Below are positions 1 through 8,168 of a DNA stretch of 18,896 bases, piece by piece. The DNA lies in NCBI GenBank assembly GCA_964651495.1, contig CAZYWP010000054.1, forward strand, positions 1 to 18,896, written 5' to 3'. Origin of the DNA: CAZNVB01 sp964651495. GTDB taxonomy: Bacteria > Acidobacteriota > Aminicenantia > Aminicenantales > UBA8522. The translations under genes were made by a program, and so were the position numbers. Position 1 is the stretch's first letter. The number at the start of each line of letters is the position of its first letter. The notes below the pieces were generated by a model. That model was not told the origin of the DNA, did no database searches, and saw only the letters and a list, made by a program, of their open reading frames with translations.

Positions 1-2796
1 AACTCCTACCCGTCCGGGTTCGCCGGCGGACATGTGCCGGCGGAGATGCCCGATTCCATCGGCCTTGGCCTGCGGATGAGCAAAGGCGCGGCTCTGCCGG
101 CCGAGTTCGCCGAGAAGCCGGCCCTGGTCCTCCAGAGGACGGATTCCGGGTTTGAGAACGTCAGCGAGCGCGCTCTCCAGCCTGGAGCCGGCGCCGTTCT
201 GGGCGCGGGCGAATACTATCTCTTTGAGATCCAGAAAGCCGCCGTCTCCCCCTGGTTTGGCGGCTATACTTACGTCGATCTCATGCGGAAGGACGTCACG
301 GAAAAATTCATCGACGTCACCCTCAACGCTTATAAACGCGCCATCGGCGGCGAATTCGGCGCCACCGTCCCGGGAAGCTTCCAGGACGAGGCCCACATCA
401 ACCCGGCGGGAGGCCTGGACGCCGTCAATTTCACGCCCCGGTTGTTCGAGAAATTCCAGGCGAAATGGGGATATGATTTGCGCCTTCACCTGCCGTCGCT
501 TTTTGAGGAAGTCGGCGAATGGCAGACCGTCCGGCATAATTATTACGCCACTCTCCTCGACCTCTTCATCGAGAACTGGGCCAAGCCTTATTATGATTAT
601 TGCGCCGCCAACAACCTTGCCTTTACGGGTCATTACTGGGAGCACGAATGGCCCAACCCGAGGCTCAGCCCGGACAATCTGGCCATGGCCGCCTATTCGC
701 ACATGCCCGGGATCGATTGCCTGATGAACCAGTGGCATACCGATACCCACGCCCAGTTCGGCAACGCCCGGGCGGTCAGGGAGATTCGATCCAGCGCCAA
801 CCAGCTCGGCCGCCGCCGCACGATGTCGGAAACTTACGGAGCGAGCGGCTGGGACCTAACCTTTTACGATCAGAAGCGCATCGCCGACTGGGAGTTCGCC
901 CTGGGCGTTAATTTTATCAACCAGCACCTCTCTTATGTCACGATCATGGGCGCGCGGAAGCGGGATCATCCACTGTCGTTCTCTTACCATGAACCCTGGT
1001 GGCAGGCGTACAGGATCATGGGGGATTATCTGGGGCGGCTGTCGGTCCTGATGAGCCAGGGCGAACAGTTGAACCATATCCTGGTCATCGAGCCGACGAC
1101 GACGGCCTGGATGTATTATTCCCCGGCGGTGCAGAGCGACCGGCTCAAGGCGATCGGAGAAGACTTCCAGAATTTCCTCAATAAATTAGAGGCGGGCCAG
1201 GTGGAATACGACCTGGCCAGCGAGGACACGCTCAGAAATCACGGCCGTGCCGAGAAGCGAACGCTCACCGTCGGCAAACGAAGTTATGACCTTGTCGTCC
1301 TGCCGCCGGGAATGGAGAACTTAAACGGGCCGACAGTCGATTTGCTTTCTCGATATCTTGAGGCGGGAGGGAAGGTGATCTCATTGATCGGCGAGCCGGG
1401 TCTTGTGGACGGCAAAAAATCGGACCCGCCGAAAGAGATCGCCGCCGCGCAACCGCAAAACTGGATGAATGAGAATGAACCCGAGGGGATAGCGGAACTC
1501 GTCCTGGCCTGCGCTCCGGAGCTTGAATTCTCCGAACTCGAGGGCGACAGGGCCATGTTCTTTCACCAGCGCCGAGAGCTGGCGGATGCCCGGATCATCT
1601 TCCTGGCCAACACCAGCGGCGACACGGCGATGAGCGGAAAATTCGTTGCCGGTGGCAGATCTGTAGAGAGCTGGGATGCCTTCAGCGGCGAAATTTCTCC
1701 CTATCCGGGGGCACGGCAGGGAGGGAAGGTCATCGTCGCCTTCAACCTCCCTCCGGGAGGCAGCCGCATCTTCTGCCTGCGCCGGGAAAAGGCCGCCCCA
1801 GTGGTTGAGCCGTCCCGGGAAACGCTCGAGGTCAAGCTCGAGGGAGACCCGGTCATCCAGGCGGTCACTCCGAATATTTTAACCATCGACTACTGCGACC
1901 TCCGCCTGGGGAACCGCCTGTACCGAGACCTTTACTTTTACGATGCCCAGCGGAAGACGTTCGAACAACACGGCATGGGACGCAACCCCTGGGACAGTGC
2001 CGTTCAATATCAGACCAATATTCTCGACCTGGACAAATTTCCGGCGAACTCCGGGTTTGAAGCAACCTACTGGTTCACCGCAACTGCGGAAACGGATCTG
2101 GCCTCGCTGCAGCTGGTGGTCGAGCGGCCGACGCTCTACGTCATATCGATCAACGGCCGGAAATTGGAGGCGATCCCGGATACGTATTGGCTCGACCGGG
2201 CCTTCGGAGTTTTTGCCATCGGCCAGTTGGCCGAATACGGGAAGAACGGGATTTCCCTCCAAGCCCGGCCTTTCACCATCCACACCGAGCTCGAGCCGAT
2301 CTACATTCTGGGCAATTTCCTCCTCGAAACCCAGGACACAGGGTTCAAGCTGGTGCCGAACGGCAAGCTCCATCCGGGCGCCTGGCCGGAGCAGGGGATG
2401 CCCTTCTACAGCGGCGGGGTGAGCTACAGCAAGGCTGTCACCGTTAACTCGCTGGACCCCGAAAGCGAGCGCTATATCATTAAGCTCGGCCGCTGGGAGG
2501 GCGCTGTCGCCGAGGTCACAATCGGAGACCGCTCGGCCGGGTTTATTGCCTTCGAGCCTTTTGAACTGGACATCACGGATTTTTTGCGAGAGGGGGAGAA
2601 TACGGTCAGCGTCGTCGTTTACGGCACGCTGAAGAACACGCTCGGCCCGCACCACAACAACCCGCAGTTCGGGACCGCCTGGCCCGGCATGTTTCAAAAG
2701 GGCGCGGAGGGCGGATATCCTCCCGGCTCCGCTTATCATGTCAGCGGTTACGGGCTATTCGAGGAATACACGATGTTTTTACGCGCCCTGAGGTGA
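1..2796 (+). CDS. GH106-like glycoside hydrolase (alpha-L-rhamnosidase-type), 5'-truncated
   Basis: The reading frame is open from base 1. The first in-frame start (GTG at 34) is followed by no signal peptide and the text before it is already protein-like, so the gene most likely begins upstream of the window. Visible landmarks are FQDEAHI (E codon at 388), GHYWEHEWP (628-654, two Glu), and SETYGASGW (E codon at 829) followed by a conserved block rich in Trp, His and Asn up to about 1140. These resemble the TIM-barrel part of GH106 alpha-L-rhamnosidases, where acidic residues act with a metal ion. A central Rossmann-like stretch (about 1280-1400) and two beta-sandwich, sugar-binding-like modules (about 2060-2270 and 2460-2640) follow, as is usual for the family. 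Its probable role is removing rhamnose or a related sugar from plant or microbial polysaccharide. The family call is from remembered motifs; the substrate is unknown. It lies 15 nt upstream of the YhhN gene. Confidence 0.75.
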   Translation, partial: NSYPSGFAGGHVPAEMPDSIGLGLRMSKGAALPAEFAEKPALVLQRTDSGFENVSERALQPGAGAVLGAGEYYLFEIQKAAVSPWFGGYTYVDLMRKDVTEKFIDVTLNAYKRAIGGEFGATVPGSFQDEAHINPAGGLDAVNFTPRLFEKFQAKWGYDLRLHLPSLFEEVGEWQTVRHNYYATLLDLFIENWAKPYYDYCAANNLAFTGHYWEHEWPNPRLSPDNLAMAAYSHMPGIDCLMNQWHTDTHAQFGNARAVREIRSSANQLGRRRTMSETYGASGWDLTFYDQKRIADWEFALGVNFINQHLSYVTIMGARKRDHPLSFSYHEPWWQAYRIMGDYLGRLSVLMSQGEQLNHILVIEPTTTAWMYYSPAVQSDRLKAIGEDFQNFLNKLEAGQVEYDLASEDTLRNHGRAEKRTLTVGKRSYDLVVLPPGMENLNGPTVDLLSRYLEAGGKVISLIGEPGLVDGKKSDPPKEIAAAQPQNWMNENEPEGIAELVLACAPELEFSELEGDRAMFFHQRRELADARIIFLANTSGDTAMSGKFVAGGRSVESWDAFSGEISPYPGARQGGKVIVAFNLPPGGSRIFCLRREKAAPVVEPSRETLEVKLEGDPVIQAVTPNILTIDYCDLRLGNRLYRDLYFYDAQRKTFEQHGMGRNPWDSAVQYQTNILDLDKFPANSGFEATYWFTATAETDLASLQLVVERPTLYVISINGRKLEAIPDTYWLDRAFGVFAIGQLAEYGKNGISLQARPFTIHTELEPIYILGNFLLETQDTGFKLVPNGKLHPGAWPEQGMPFYSGGVSYSKAVTVNSLDPESERYIIKLGRWEGAVAEVTIGDRSAGFIAFEPFELDITDFLREGENTVSVVVYGTLKNTLGPHHNNPQFGTAWPGMFQKGAEGGYPPGSAYHVSGYGLFEEYTMFLRALR

Positions 2797-2811
2797 GAAG
2801 CAGGGCAGGCG

Positions 2812-3450
2812 ATGATGAAGCTCAGCCTGTGGCTTTCCATTCTTGTCATCGTCCTTTCAGCCGTGATTGCCGTCTACAGCAAACACAAGAAGCAGCGGTT
2901 TGTCCACTACGCTTTCAAACCGCTGACGATGGGGCTGATTATTTCGCTCGCCTGGGAAAGAACGGTGGCGGCGCCCTCAGCCTATGGATATCTCATCCTG
3001 GGGGGTCTCTGTTTTTCCCTCCTGGGCGATATTTTTCTCATGCTTCCCGGGAATAAGATCAAGCCGGGCCTGCTGGCCTTTCTAGGCGCCCAAGTGCTGT
3101 ACATCCTGGCCTTCAGCCGGGGAATCGAGAGCGTTGACTGGAAACCCCTGGCCATTATTCTCGCTTATAGCTCGGTGTTTTTCCTATTCCTCTACGGCGG
3201 ACTGGGACGAATGCGCTGGCCCGTTCTTGCCTATATCCTTATGATCTCGGGGATGGCCGGGCTGGCGGTCAATCGTTTTCTGGCCTGGCGCGACACGGAC
3301 AGCCTGCTCTCCTGTAGCGGTGCCCTTTTATTCTTATTTTCCGATTGCCTCAATGGCCTTAAAAGATTTAGAAAGCCCTTCGGGCCGGCCGAGATCCTGA
3401 TCTTAGGGACCTATTTTCCCGCTCAGCTCCTCTTCGCTTTGTCCATATAG
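2812..3450 (+). CDS. YhhN/TMEM86 family membrane protein (lysoplasmalogenase-like)
   Basis: This 212-residue integral membrane protein has about seven to eight hydrophobic segments throughout. Family landmarks are visible: KPLTM near residue 37, LLGDIFLML near residue 67, and the C-terminal signature GALLFLFSDCLNGLKRF, with the Asp residues that the family is thought to use for hydrolysis. Characterised animal members (TMEM86) cleave the vinyl-ether bond of lysoplasmalogens to give an aldehyde and a glycerophospho-alcohol; bacterial members are mostly untested. Two adjacent ATGs (2812 and 2815) are possible starts, with only a weak purine-rich site (CAGGGCAGG) upstream. The 15-nt gap after the glycosidase suggests co-transcription, but the two functions have no clear link. 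Family membership is fairly sure; the activity is inferred. Confidence 0.85.
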   Translation: MMKLSLWLSILVIVLSAVIAVYSKHKKQRFVHYAFKPLTMGLIISLAWERTVAAPSAYGYLILGGLCFSLLGDIFLMLPGNKIKPGLLAFLGAQVLYILAFSRGIESVDWKPLAIILAYSSVFFLFLYGGLGRMRWPVLAYILMISGMAGLAVNRFLAWRDTDSLLSCSGALLFLFSDCLNGLKRFRKPFGPAEILILGTYFPAQLLFALSI

Positions 3451-3465
3451 CCTGCTCCTTCCAAG

Positions 3466-3494
3466 TTGACAGGACGGGCGGCATTCGATATAAG
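3466..3494 (+). promoter_or_regulatory. sigma70-type promoter for the DUF1846 gene
   Basis: A perfect -35 box TTGACA (3466-3471) and a 5/6 -10 box TATAAG (3489-3494) are separated by exactly 17 nt. Transcription would start near 3501, giving a leader of about 20 nt that contains GGAG (3510-3513) 8 nt before the ATG at 3522. It lies in the 71-nt gap after the YhhN gene, so the DUF1846 gene has its own promoter. Confidence 0.75.
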
Positions 3495-3502
3495 TTCCTG
3501 TC
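3468..3502. promoter_or_regulatory. Inverted repeat GACAGGA/TCCTGTC enclosing the promoter (possible operator)
   Basis: GACAGGA (3468-3474) and TCCTGTC (3496-3502) form a perfect 7-bp inverted repeat with 21 nt between the arms. The left arm overlaps the -35 box, the right arm overlaps the expected transcription start, and the -10 box lies between. This is the geometry of a dimeric repressor site. The same six-base core recurs as an inverted repeat in the next intergenic gap (5072-5095). The function is inferred. Confidence 0.45.
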
Positions 3503-3521
3503 TACGAGTGGAGCGCGAAAA

Positions 3522-5039
3522 ATGACAGCCGGCACCGGCTTCGACAACGAGAGCTACCTGAGCCTGCAGACCGCGGCCATTCTCGAGCGGGTCCGGCGGT
3601 TCAACAACAAGCTGTACCTCGAATTCGGCGGCAAGCTTCTCTATGACCTTCATGCGGCCCGGGTGCTCCCCGGCTATGACCCCAACGTCAAGATGCGGCT
3701 CTTCCAGAAGCTGAAGGGCCAGGCGGATGTCCTTCTCTGTATTTACGCCGGAGACATCGAGAAGAGAAAGCTGCGGGCGGATTTTGGCATCACCTACGAC
3801 GTCGATGCCCTCAAGCTCATCGACGACCTGGCCGACTGGGGAATCGAAATCCTGGGCGTGGTAATCACGCGCTTCGACCAGCAGGCCTCGGCCAAGATAT
3901 TCAAAAACAAGCTGGAGCGGCGGGGGATCCGGGTCTACACACACCGCTACACGCGGGGCTACCCGACGGACGTGGACCTGATCGTCAGCGAGGAAGGCTA
4001 CGGCGCCAACGAGTACATTGAAACGCGTCATCCCCTGGTCATTGTGACCGGGCCCGGGCCGGGCAGTGGCAAGCTGGCCACCTGTCTTTCCCAACTTTAT
4101 CACGACCACAAGCGGGGCGTCCATTCCGGCTACGCCAAATTCGAGACCTTTCCCATCTGGAACCTGCCCCTCAAGCACCCCGTCAACATCGCCTATGAAG
4201 CAGCCACGGCCGACATCGGCGACTTCAACCTGGTCGACCCGTTTCATCTGGAAGCCTACGGCGCATCGGCCGTCAACTACAACCGTGACGTCGAAGTCTT
4301 TCCCGTCCTCAGGCGCATCCTGGAGAGGATCACGGGCGAGCGCTCCGTCTACAGGTCTCCAACGGATATGGGCGTCAACTGCGCCGGTTCGGCCATCGCC
4401 GACGACGAAGCCATCCGGCGGGCCGCCTTTCAGGAACTGATCAGGCGCTACTTCCGCTACTCGTGTGAATACGCCATGGGTTTTGTCGACAAAGAGACTG
4501 TCCAGCGGTCCGAGCTGCTGATGAAAGAGCTGGGAGTCCGGCCGGAAGACCGGACGGTTGTCATGCCGGCCAGGAGGGCTGCCGAAGAGGCGCGGGAGAC
4601 GGGGAAGGGAAATAACGGTGTCTTCTGCGGCGCTGCTGTCGAACTTCGGGGCGGCCACATCGTCACCGGCAAGAATTCACCGCTCATGCATGCGGCTTCG
4701 AGCCTGGTCCTCAACGCCGTCAAGAGCCTAGCCGAGATCCCGGACAAGATTCACCTCCTCTCGCCGGCGATCATCGAGTCGGTCGGCAACCTGAAACAGA
4801 ACATCCTTGGCGCAAAAGCCGTGAGCCTGGACGTCGAGGAGGTCCTGATCACCCTGAGTATTAACGCCTCGACGAGCCCGGCTGCCCAGCTGGCCATGGA
4901 GAAGCTCAACGAACTGCGCGGCTGCGAGGTCCATCTGACTCACATTCCCACGCCCGGCGATGAGGCCGGGCTGAGGCGCCTGGGTGTCAACCTGACCAGC
5001 GATCCCACCTTCTCGAGCAAGAATTTGTTCGTCAGTTGA
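3522..5039 (+). CDS. DUF1846 / UPF0371 family protein
   Basis: This is a complete 505-residue protein, the usual length for UPF0371. Signature stretches are present: FNNKLYLEFGGKLLYD near the N-terminus, the Gly-rich loop GPGPGSGK (residues 177-184), PIWNLPLKHPVN, SPTDMGVN with the following DDE, and the C-terminal half ending in HIPTPGDEAGLRRLG. The loop looks like a phosphate-binding loop followed by a helix, so nucleotide or phosphorylated-ligand binding is plausible. To my knowledge the family has structures but no firmly assigned reaction. The start is set by GGAG 8 nt upstream and by a strong promoter just before it. The gene appears to be a single transcription unit, with possible control through the enclosing inverted repeat. 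Family identity is very likely; function unknown. Confidence 0.93.
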   Translation: MTAGTGFDNESYLSLQTAAILERVRRFNNKLYLEFGGKLLYDLHAARVLPGYDPNVKMRLFQKLKGQADVLLCIYAGDIEKRKLRADFGITYDVDALKLIDDLADWGIEILGVVITRFDQQASAKIFKNKLERRGIRVYTHRYTRGYPTDVDLIVSEEGYGANEYIETRHPLVIVTGPGPGSGKLATCLSQLYHDHKRGVHSGYAKFETFPIWNLPLKHPVNIAYEAATADIGDFNLVDPFHLEAYGASAVNYNRDVEVFPVLRRILERITGERSVYRSPTDMGVNCAGSAIADDEAIRRAAFQELIRRYFRYSCEYAMGFVDKETVQRSELLMKELGVRPEDRTVVMPARRAAEEARETGKGNNGVFCGAAVELRGGHIVTGKNSPLMHAASSLVLNAVKSLAEIPDKIHLLSPAIIESVGNLKQNILGAKAVSLDVEEVLITLSINASTSPAAQLAMEKLNELRGCEVHLTHIPTPGDEAGLRRLGVNLTSDPTFSSKNLFVS

Positions 5040-5071
5040 AAACATTCCTATTCAGCCCGGATGATTCGAAG

Positions 5072-5095
5072 ACAGGAGTAAAGAACTTCTCCTGT
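5072..5095. repeat. Inverted repeat ACAGGAG/CTCCTGT, operator-like or hairpin
   Basis: ACAGGAG (5072-5078) and CTCCTGT (5089-5095) are perfect inverted 7-mers around a 10-nt spacer. No run of T follows, so it is a poor intrinsic terminator. It shares the core ACAGGA/TCCTGT with the repeat at 3468-3502, the core spacer being 12 nt here and 21 nt there. It lies in the 135-nt gap before the esterase-like gene and could regulate that gene or end the previous transcript. I found no good promoter in this gap. Confidence 0.4.
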
Positions 5096-5158
5096 TGTCC
5101 TCGCGCCGGGCGCGGGGAAGAAATCATCTCCAACCAAGAAAAAAAATCGCTTGATGGT

Positions 5159-5169
5159 GGAGAGAGGGG
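5159..5169 (+). promoter_or_regulatory. Ribosome binding site deciding the esterase-like gene start
   Basis: The purine-rich run GGAGAGAGGGG ends 5 nt before ATG 5175. Earlier in-frame starts (TTG 5151, ATG 5154) lie before or at this site and have no comparable site upstream, so ATG 5175 is preferred. Confidence 0.65.
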
Positions 5170-5174
5170 TCAAA

Positions 5175-6935
5175 ATGATGAAAGTTCATAAAAAAAACCC
5201 GTCCATATTTTTCCTGATTTCTTTAGTTGCCCTGATTGGAATCGGCGCGGTGACGGCGACAGCCGGGAAGGACGAGTGCCGGCTGCGCTTCGGCATAAGC
5301 TTTGCGGCGGAGAGGTCGAAAGAGCCCCTCGACGGCCGGATGCTGCTCCTGATCTCGGACGACGGGTCGACTGAACCTCGCTTCCAGATCAGCGACAGCC
5401 CCCAGACGCAGCTCGTCTTCGGGCTCGACGTGGACGGACTCAGGCTCCTTGAGGAGGCCGTCCTGGATAAAAGCGCCTTCGGCTATCCCCTGAAGAGCAT
5501 CGGCGATCTTCCGCCGGGAGATTACTGGGTCCAGGGCCTGCTCAACCGGTACGAGACGTTCCACCGGGCCGACGGGCACACGGTTAAGCTCCCTCCCGAC
5601 AAAGGGGAGGGGCAGCAGTGGAACCGGAAGCCGGGAAACCTCTACAGCGAGCCTAAAAAGATCGCTCTCGACCCGCGCCGGGACGAAATCATCCGCCTTG
5701 TCCTCGACCAGGAAATTCCTCCCATCCCCGACCCGCCGGAGACGAAATACATCAAGCACGTCAGGATCCAGAGCAAGCTTCTGACCGACTTCTGGGGCCG
5801 GCCGATGTATCTCGGCGCCCATGTCCTCTTGCCCGAAGCGTTCGACGCGCATCCCGAGGCCCGCTATCCGTTGATCGTCTTTCACGGCCATTTTCCCTAC
5901 ACCTTCGGCGGATTCCGGGAGACTCCGGCCGACCCCGACTTTAACCCGGACTACAGCGAGAGATTCAGAATCAAGGGCTACAATCGGATCGTCGAAGAGG
6001 AAGCCTATAAATTCTTCCAATACTGGACGGCTAAAGATACGCCGCGCTTCCTGATCATCGAGATCCAGCATGCCAACCCATACTACGACGATTCCTACGC
6101 CGTGAACTCCGCCAACCTGGGGCCCTATGGCGACGCGATCACCTACGAGCTCATCCCGCACATCGAGAAGATGTTCCGGGGGATCGGGCAGGGCTGGGCG
6201 CGCTTCCTCTACGGCGGGTCGACGGGCGGCTGGGAAGCCCTTGGAGTCCAGGTCTTCTATCCGGACGAATACAACGGCTGCTGGGCGGCCTGCCCGGACC
6301 CGATCGACTTCCGGGCCTACACGATCGTCAACATCTACGAGCACAAGAACGCCTATTATAACGACAGCCGCTGGAAGCGGACCCCGCGCCCCGGCTCCCG
6401 GAATTATCTGGGCGAAGTCAGCTCCACGCTCGAAGAATCCAACCACCGGGAGCTCGTCCTCGGGATAAAGTCCCGCTCCGGAGATCAGTACGATATCTGG
6501 GAGGCGGTCTTCTCCCCGGTCGGCGAGGACGGCTATCCCCGGCGGATCTGGGAAAAGTTGACCGGCCAGATCGATTGTCAAACGGCCGAATACTGGCGCG
6601 AGCACTATGACCTCCGTTACATCCTGGAGCGCGACTGGAAGACGCTCGGCCCCAGGCTCAGGGGCAAAATCCACATCTACTGCGGGGACATGGACAATTT
6701 CTATCTCAACAATGCCGTTTACCTGATGGAGGATTTTCTGGAAAAGACCACCGACCCGTATTACGAAGGAGAAGTGGACTACGGCGACCGGGCCGAGCAC
6801 TGCTGGAACGGCGACCACACCCAGCCGAATTACATCTCACGCTTGCGTTACCACCAGATGCACATCCCCAAGATCATGGAGCGGATCCGGAAGTCGGGCC
6901 CGCCCGGGGCGGACCTGACGAGCTGGCGCTATTGA
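5175..6935 (+). CDS. Secreted alpha/beta-hydrolase (putative esterase-like), 586 aa
   Basis: The protein starts with a Sec signal peptide: two Lys-containing stretches, then a hydrophobic core (IFFLISLVALIGIG) and a likely cleavage after an Ala/Gly-rich end near residue 31. An N-terminal beta-rich domain (about 32-190) precedes an alpha/beta-hydrolase domain (about 200-586). There PLIVFHGHFPY is a likely oxyanion region, YGGSTGGW carries the nucleophile-elbow serine (S349, G-x-S-x-G), GDMDNF near residues 504-509 supplies candidate acids (D505/D507), and HCWNGDH supplies candidate histidines (H542/H548). The layout resembles putative esterases of the esterase-D type. It probably acts on an ester in the periplasm or outside the cell; the substrate cannot be read. 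An antisense frame of 531 codons lies inside it and is judged a shadow. The hydrolase fold is likely and esterase activity is inferred. Confidence 0.8.
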   Translation: MMKVHKKNPSIFFLISLVALIGIGAVTATAGKDECRLRFGISFAAERSKEPLDGRMLLLISDDGSTEPRFQISDSPQTQLVFGLDVDGLRLLEEAVLDKSAFGYPLKSIGDLPPGDYWVQGLLNRYETFHRADGHTVKLPPDKGEGQQWNRKPGNLYSEPKKIALDPRRDEIIRLVLDQEIPPIPDPPETKYIKHVRIQSKLLTDFWGRPMYLGAHVLLPEAFDAHPEARYPLIVFHGHFPYTFGGFRETPADPDFNPDYSERFRIKGYNRIVEEEAYKFFQYWTAKDTPRFLIIEIQHANPYYDDSYAVNSANLGPYGDAITYELIPHIEKMFRGIGQGWARFLYGGSTGGWEALGVQVFYPDEYNGCWAACPDPIDFRAYTIVNIYEHKNAYYNDSRWKRTPRPGSRNYLGEVSSTLEESNHRELVLGIKSRSGDQYDIWEAVFSPVGEDGYPRRIWEKLTGQIDCQTAEYWREHYDLRYILERDWKTLGPRLRGKIHIYCGDMDNFYLNNAVYLMEDFLEKTTDPYYEGEVDYGDRAEHCWNGDHTQPNYISRLRYHQMHIPKIMERIRKSGPPGADLTSWRY

Positions 6936-7067
6936 CGGCTGGCCCGCAGGCTTTTAAGATAGGGGAGGCGCGTATCGCTGGAAACAGAGGCGCACTCAAG
7001 GTCCGAGGCTGTAAAAGCAATGCCATCATCCGATCACAACGGTCCGGGAGGATGCCGGCGTCGGGTT

Positions 7068-7071
7068 GGAG
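7068..7071 (+). promoter_or_regulatory. Ribosome binding site deciding the ogt start
   Basis: GGAG lies 7 nt before ATG 7079. The open frame extends back to a TTG at 6932 that overlaps the upstream stop codon, but the added 49 residues show no family similarity. Another ATG (7052) directly abuts GGGAGG, which is too close to work well. Confidence 0.6.
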
Positions 7072-7078
7072 AGCAAGA

Positions 7079-7579
7079 ATGAGCTTGAAGGAAAGCCCGC
7101 CCCCGCCCGCTTGCCGCTCCTATTACTGTTCTCCGATCGGAACGATCGAAATAATCGGGAATGAGCAGGGCCTTCTCGCCCTGGGCTTTGTCCCAAAGGA
7201 GCCGCCGGCCTCGCTGCCCGCCCCTCCGGATTGGAAAAGAGCTGTCCAGGAGCTCGATGAGTACTTCAGGGGAAAAAGGACGAAGTTCAGCCTCGGGCTG
7301 GTCCTCCAGGGGACCGAATTTCAGATAGAGGTCTGGCGCCGGCTCCTCGAAATCCCCTACGGCGAAACGGTGTCTTACAGCCAGGTCGCGGAAGCCATGG
7401 GAAGGCCAAAGGCGGTCCGGGCCGTCGGAATGGCGAACGCGGTGAACAAGATCGGAATCGTCATCCCCTGCCATCGCGTCATCGGGAGCGACGGCAGACT
7501 GACCGGCTACGGCGGCGGCTTGTGGAGAAAGGAATGGCTCCTGGCCCACGAGCGCAAGTACGCAAAAGGGGTGAGATGA
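7079..7579 (+). CDS. ogt: Methylated-DNA--protein-cysteine S-methyltransferase
   Basis: This 166-residue suicide repair protein moves alkyl groups from O6-alkylguanine (and O4-alkylthymine) in DNA to its own cysteine. The active-site motif IPCHRVIG is intact, with the acceptor at C131. Upstream lie TEFQIEVWRRLLEIPYGETVSY and the DNA-binding helix-turn-helix SQVAEAMGRPKAVRAVGMAN, which contains the conserved Arg that flips the base, then a conserved Asn. GYGGGLWRKEWLLAHE closes the domain. The N-terminal Ada/Ogt-like beta domain is short but present (YYCSPIGTIEIIGNEQGLLALGF). Length is normal for the Ogt subfamily when started at ATG 7079, chosen for its ribosome binding site. No Ada regulatory domain is fused. 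The 143-nt gap upstream contains no promoter I would defend. Confidence 0.95.
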   Translation: MSLKESPPPPACRSYYCSPIGTIEIIGNEQGLLALGFVPKEPPASLPAPPDWKRAVQELDEYFRGKRTKFSLGLVLQGTEFQIEVWRRLLEIPYGETVSYSQVAEAMGRPKAVRAVGMANAVNKIGIVIPCHRVIGSDGRLTGYGGGLWRKEWLLAHERKYAKGVR

Positions 7580-7619
7580 AACGGCTGATGGGATAAATGT
7601 CTGACCGAGGAGAGAACCC

Positions 7620-8147
7620 ATGAAAGCAAGATTTTGGGCTTTCCTGTTCGGCGCGCTCATGGCCGGCCTGGCCATGTCCTGTGCCAAACCGTCCTCAAAG
7701 GACATCGCGCTTAAGGCATATTCCCTCGACAGCCTGGACGGCGTCATCCAGGCGAGTGGGGTGGAGGTCGACCGGGCGGTGAAAAAGGAAGGCGAGGCCG
7801 CTCTAAAAATCACGCTCACAGAGCCTTCCGTCATCCCACTCTTCGAAACGGGGGACATCGACGTCGAAAACGCCACGCTGGTCTATCAGGCCAAAGTCCG
7901 TACCCAGGACGCCCAGGGCAATGTCTACCTGGAGATTTGGTGCCGGTTTGAGGGCAAGGGTGAATTTTTCTCGCGCGGGCTGCAGTCTCCCATGAAGGGC
8001 ACTTTGGGCTGGACCTCGCAGGAGACCCCGTTCTTCCTGAAGGCGGGCGAGAATCCCGACAACGTCAAGCTGAATATCGTCAGCGAAGGGACCGGCACCA
8101 TCTGGGTCGACGGCATCCGCCTGCTGAAAAGGAAACTGCCGGAGTAA
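7620..8147 (+). CDS. Small lipoprotein of unknown function
   Basis: This 175-residue protein has a lipoprotein signal peptide: MKARFW, a hydrophobic core, then LAMSC with the lipidated Cys at position 21. The +2 residue is Ala, so outer-membrane sorting is possible. The mature part is predicted to be beta-rich and contains VYLEIWCRFEGKGEFFSRGL and a C-terminal GTGTIWVDGIRLLK. That ending resembles carbohydrate-binding jelly-roll modules of the CBM4/9 type, where the last strand often reads W-h-D-h-h-L. This is pattern similarity only. A good ribosome binding site (GAGGAGAG) precedes the ATG. It lies 40 nt after ogt and 21 nt before the ATP-grasp gene, so the three may share a transcript. No function can be assigned. 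Confidence 0.8.
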   Translation: MKARFWAFLFGALMAGLAMSCAKPSSKDIALKAYSLDSLDGVIQASGVEVDRAVKKEGEAALKITLTEPSVIPLFETGDIDVENATLVYQAKVRTQDAQGNVYLEIWCRFEGKGEFFSRGLQSPMKGTLGWTSQETPFFLKAGENPDNVKLNIVSEGTGTIWVDGIRLLKRKLPE

Positions 8148-8168
8148 GATTCCGTAGCCGCCCGAGCC

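Noticed and set aside
1879..2739. 286-codon minus-strand frame inside the GH106-like gene
   Set aside because: It lies wholly inside a well-supported gene and has no domain or ribosome binding site; it is a coding shadow.
3423..4658. 411-codon open frame antisense to the DUF1846 gene
   Set aside because: The sense strand encodes a clear UPF0371 protein with a promoter and ribosome binding site; the antisense frame crosses that promoter and shows no recognisable domain.
5104..5116. GC-rich palindrome CGCGCC-G-GGCGCG as a terminator of the DUF1846 gene
   Set aside because: The loop would be only one base, which cannot form without opening the stem, and no T-run follows.
5223..6818. 531-codon open frame antisense to the esterase-like gene
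   Set aside because: The sense frame has a signal peptide, ribosome binding site and hydrolase motifs. The antisense product is Val/Asp/Arg-rich without motifs, as expected of shadow frames in GC-rich DNA.
6932..7078. N-terminal extension of Ogt from TTG 6932, overlapping the upstream stop
   Set aside because: The 49 added residues lack family similarity, and a well-spaced GGAG supports ATG 7079.
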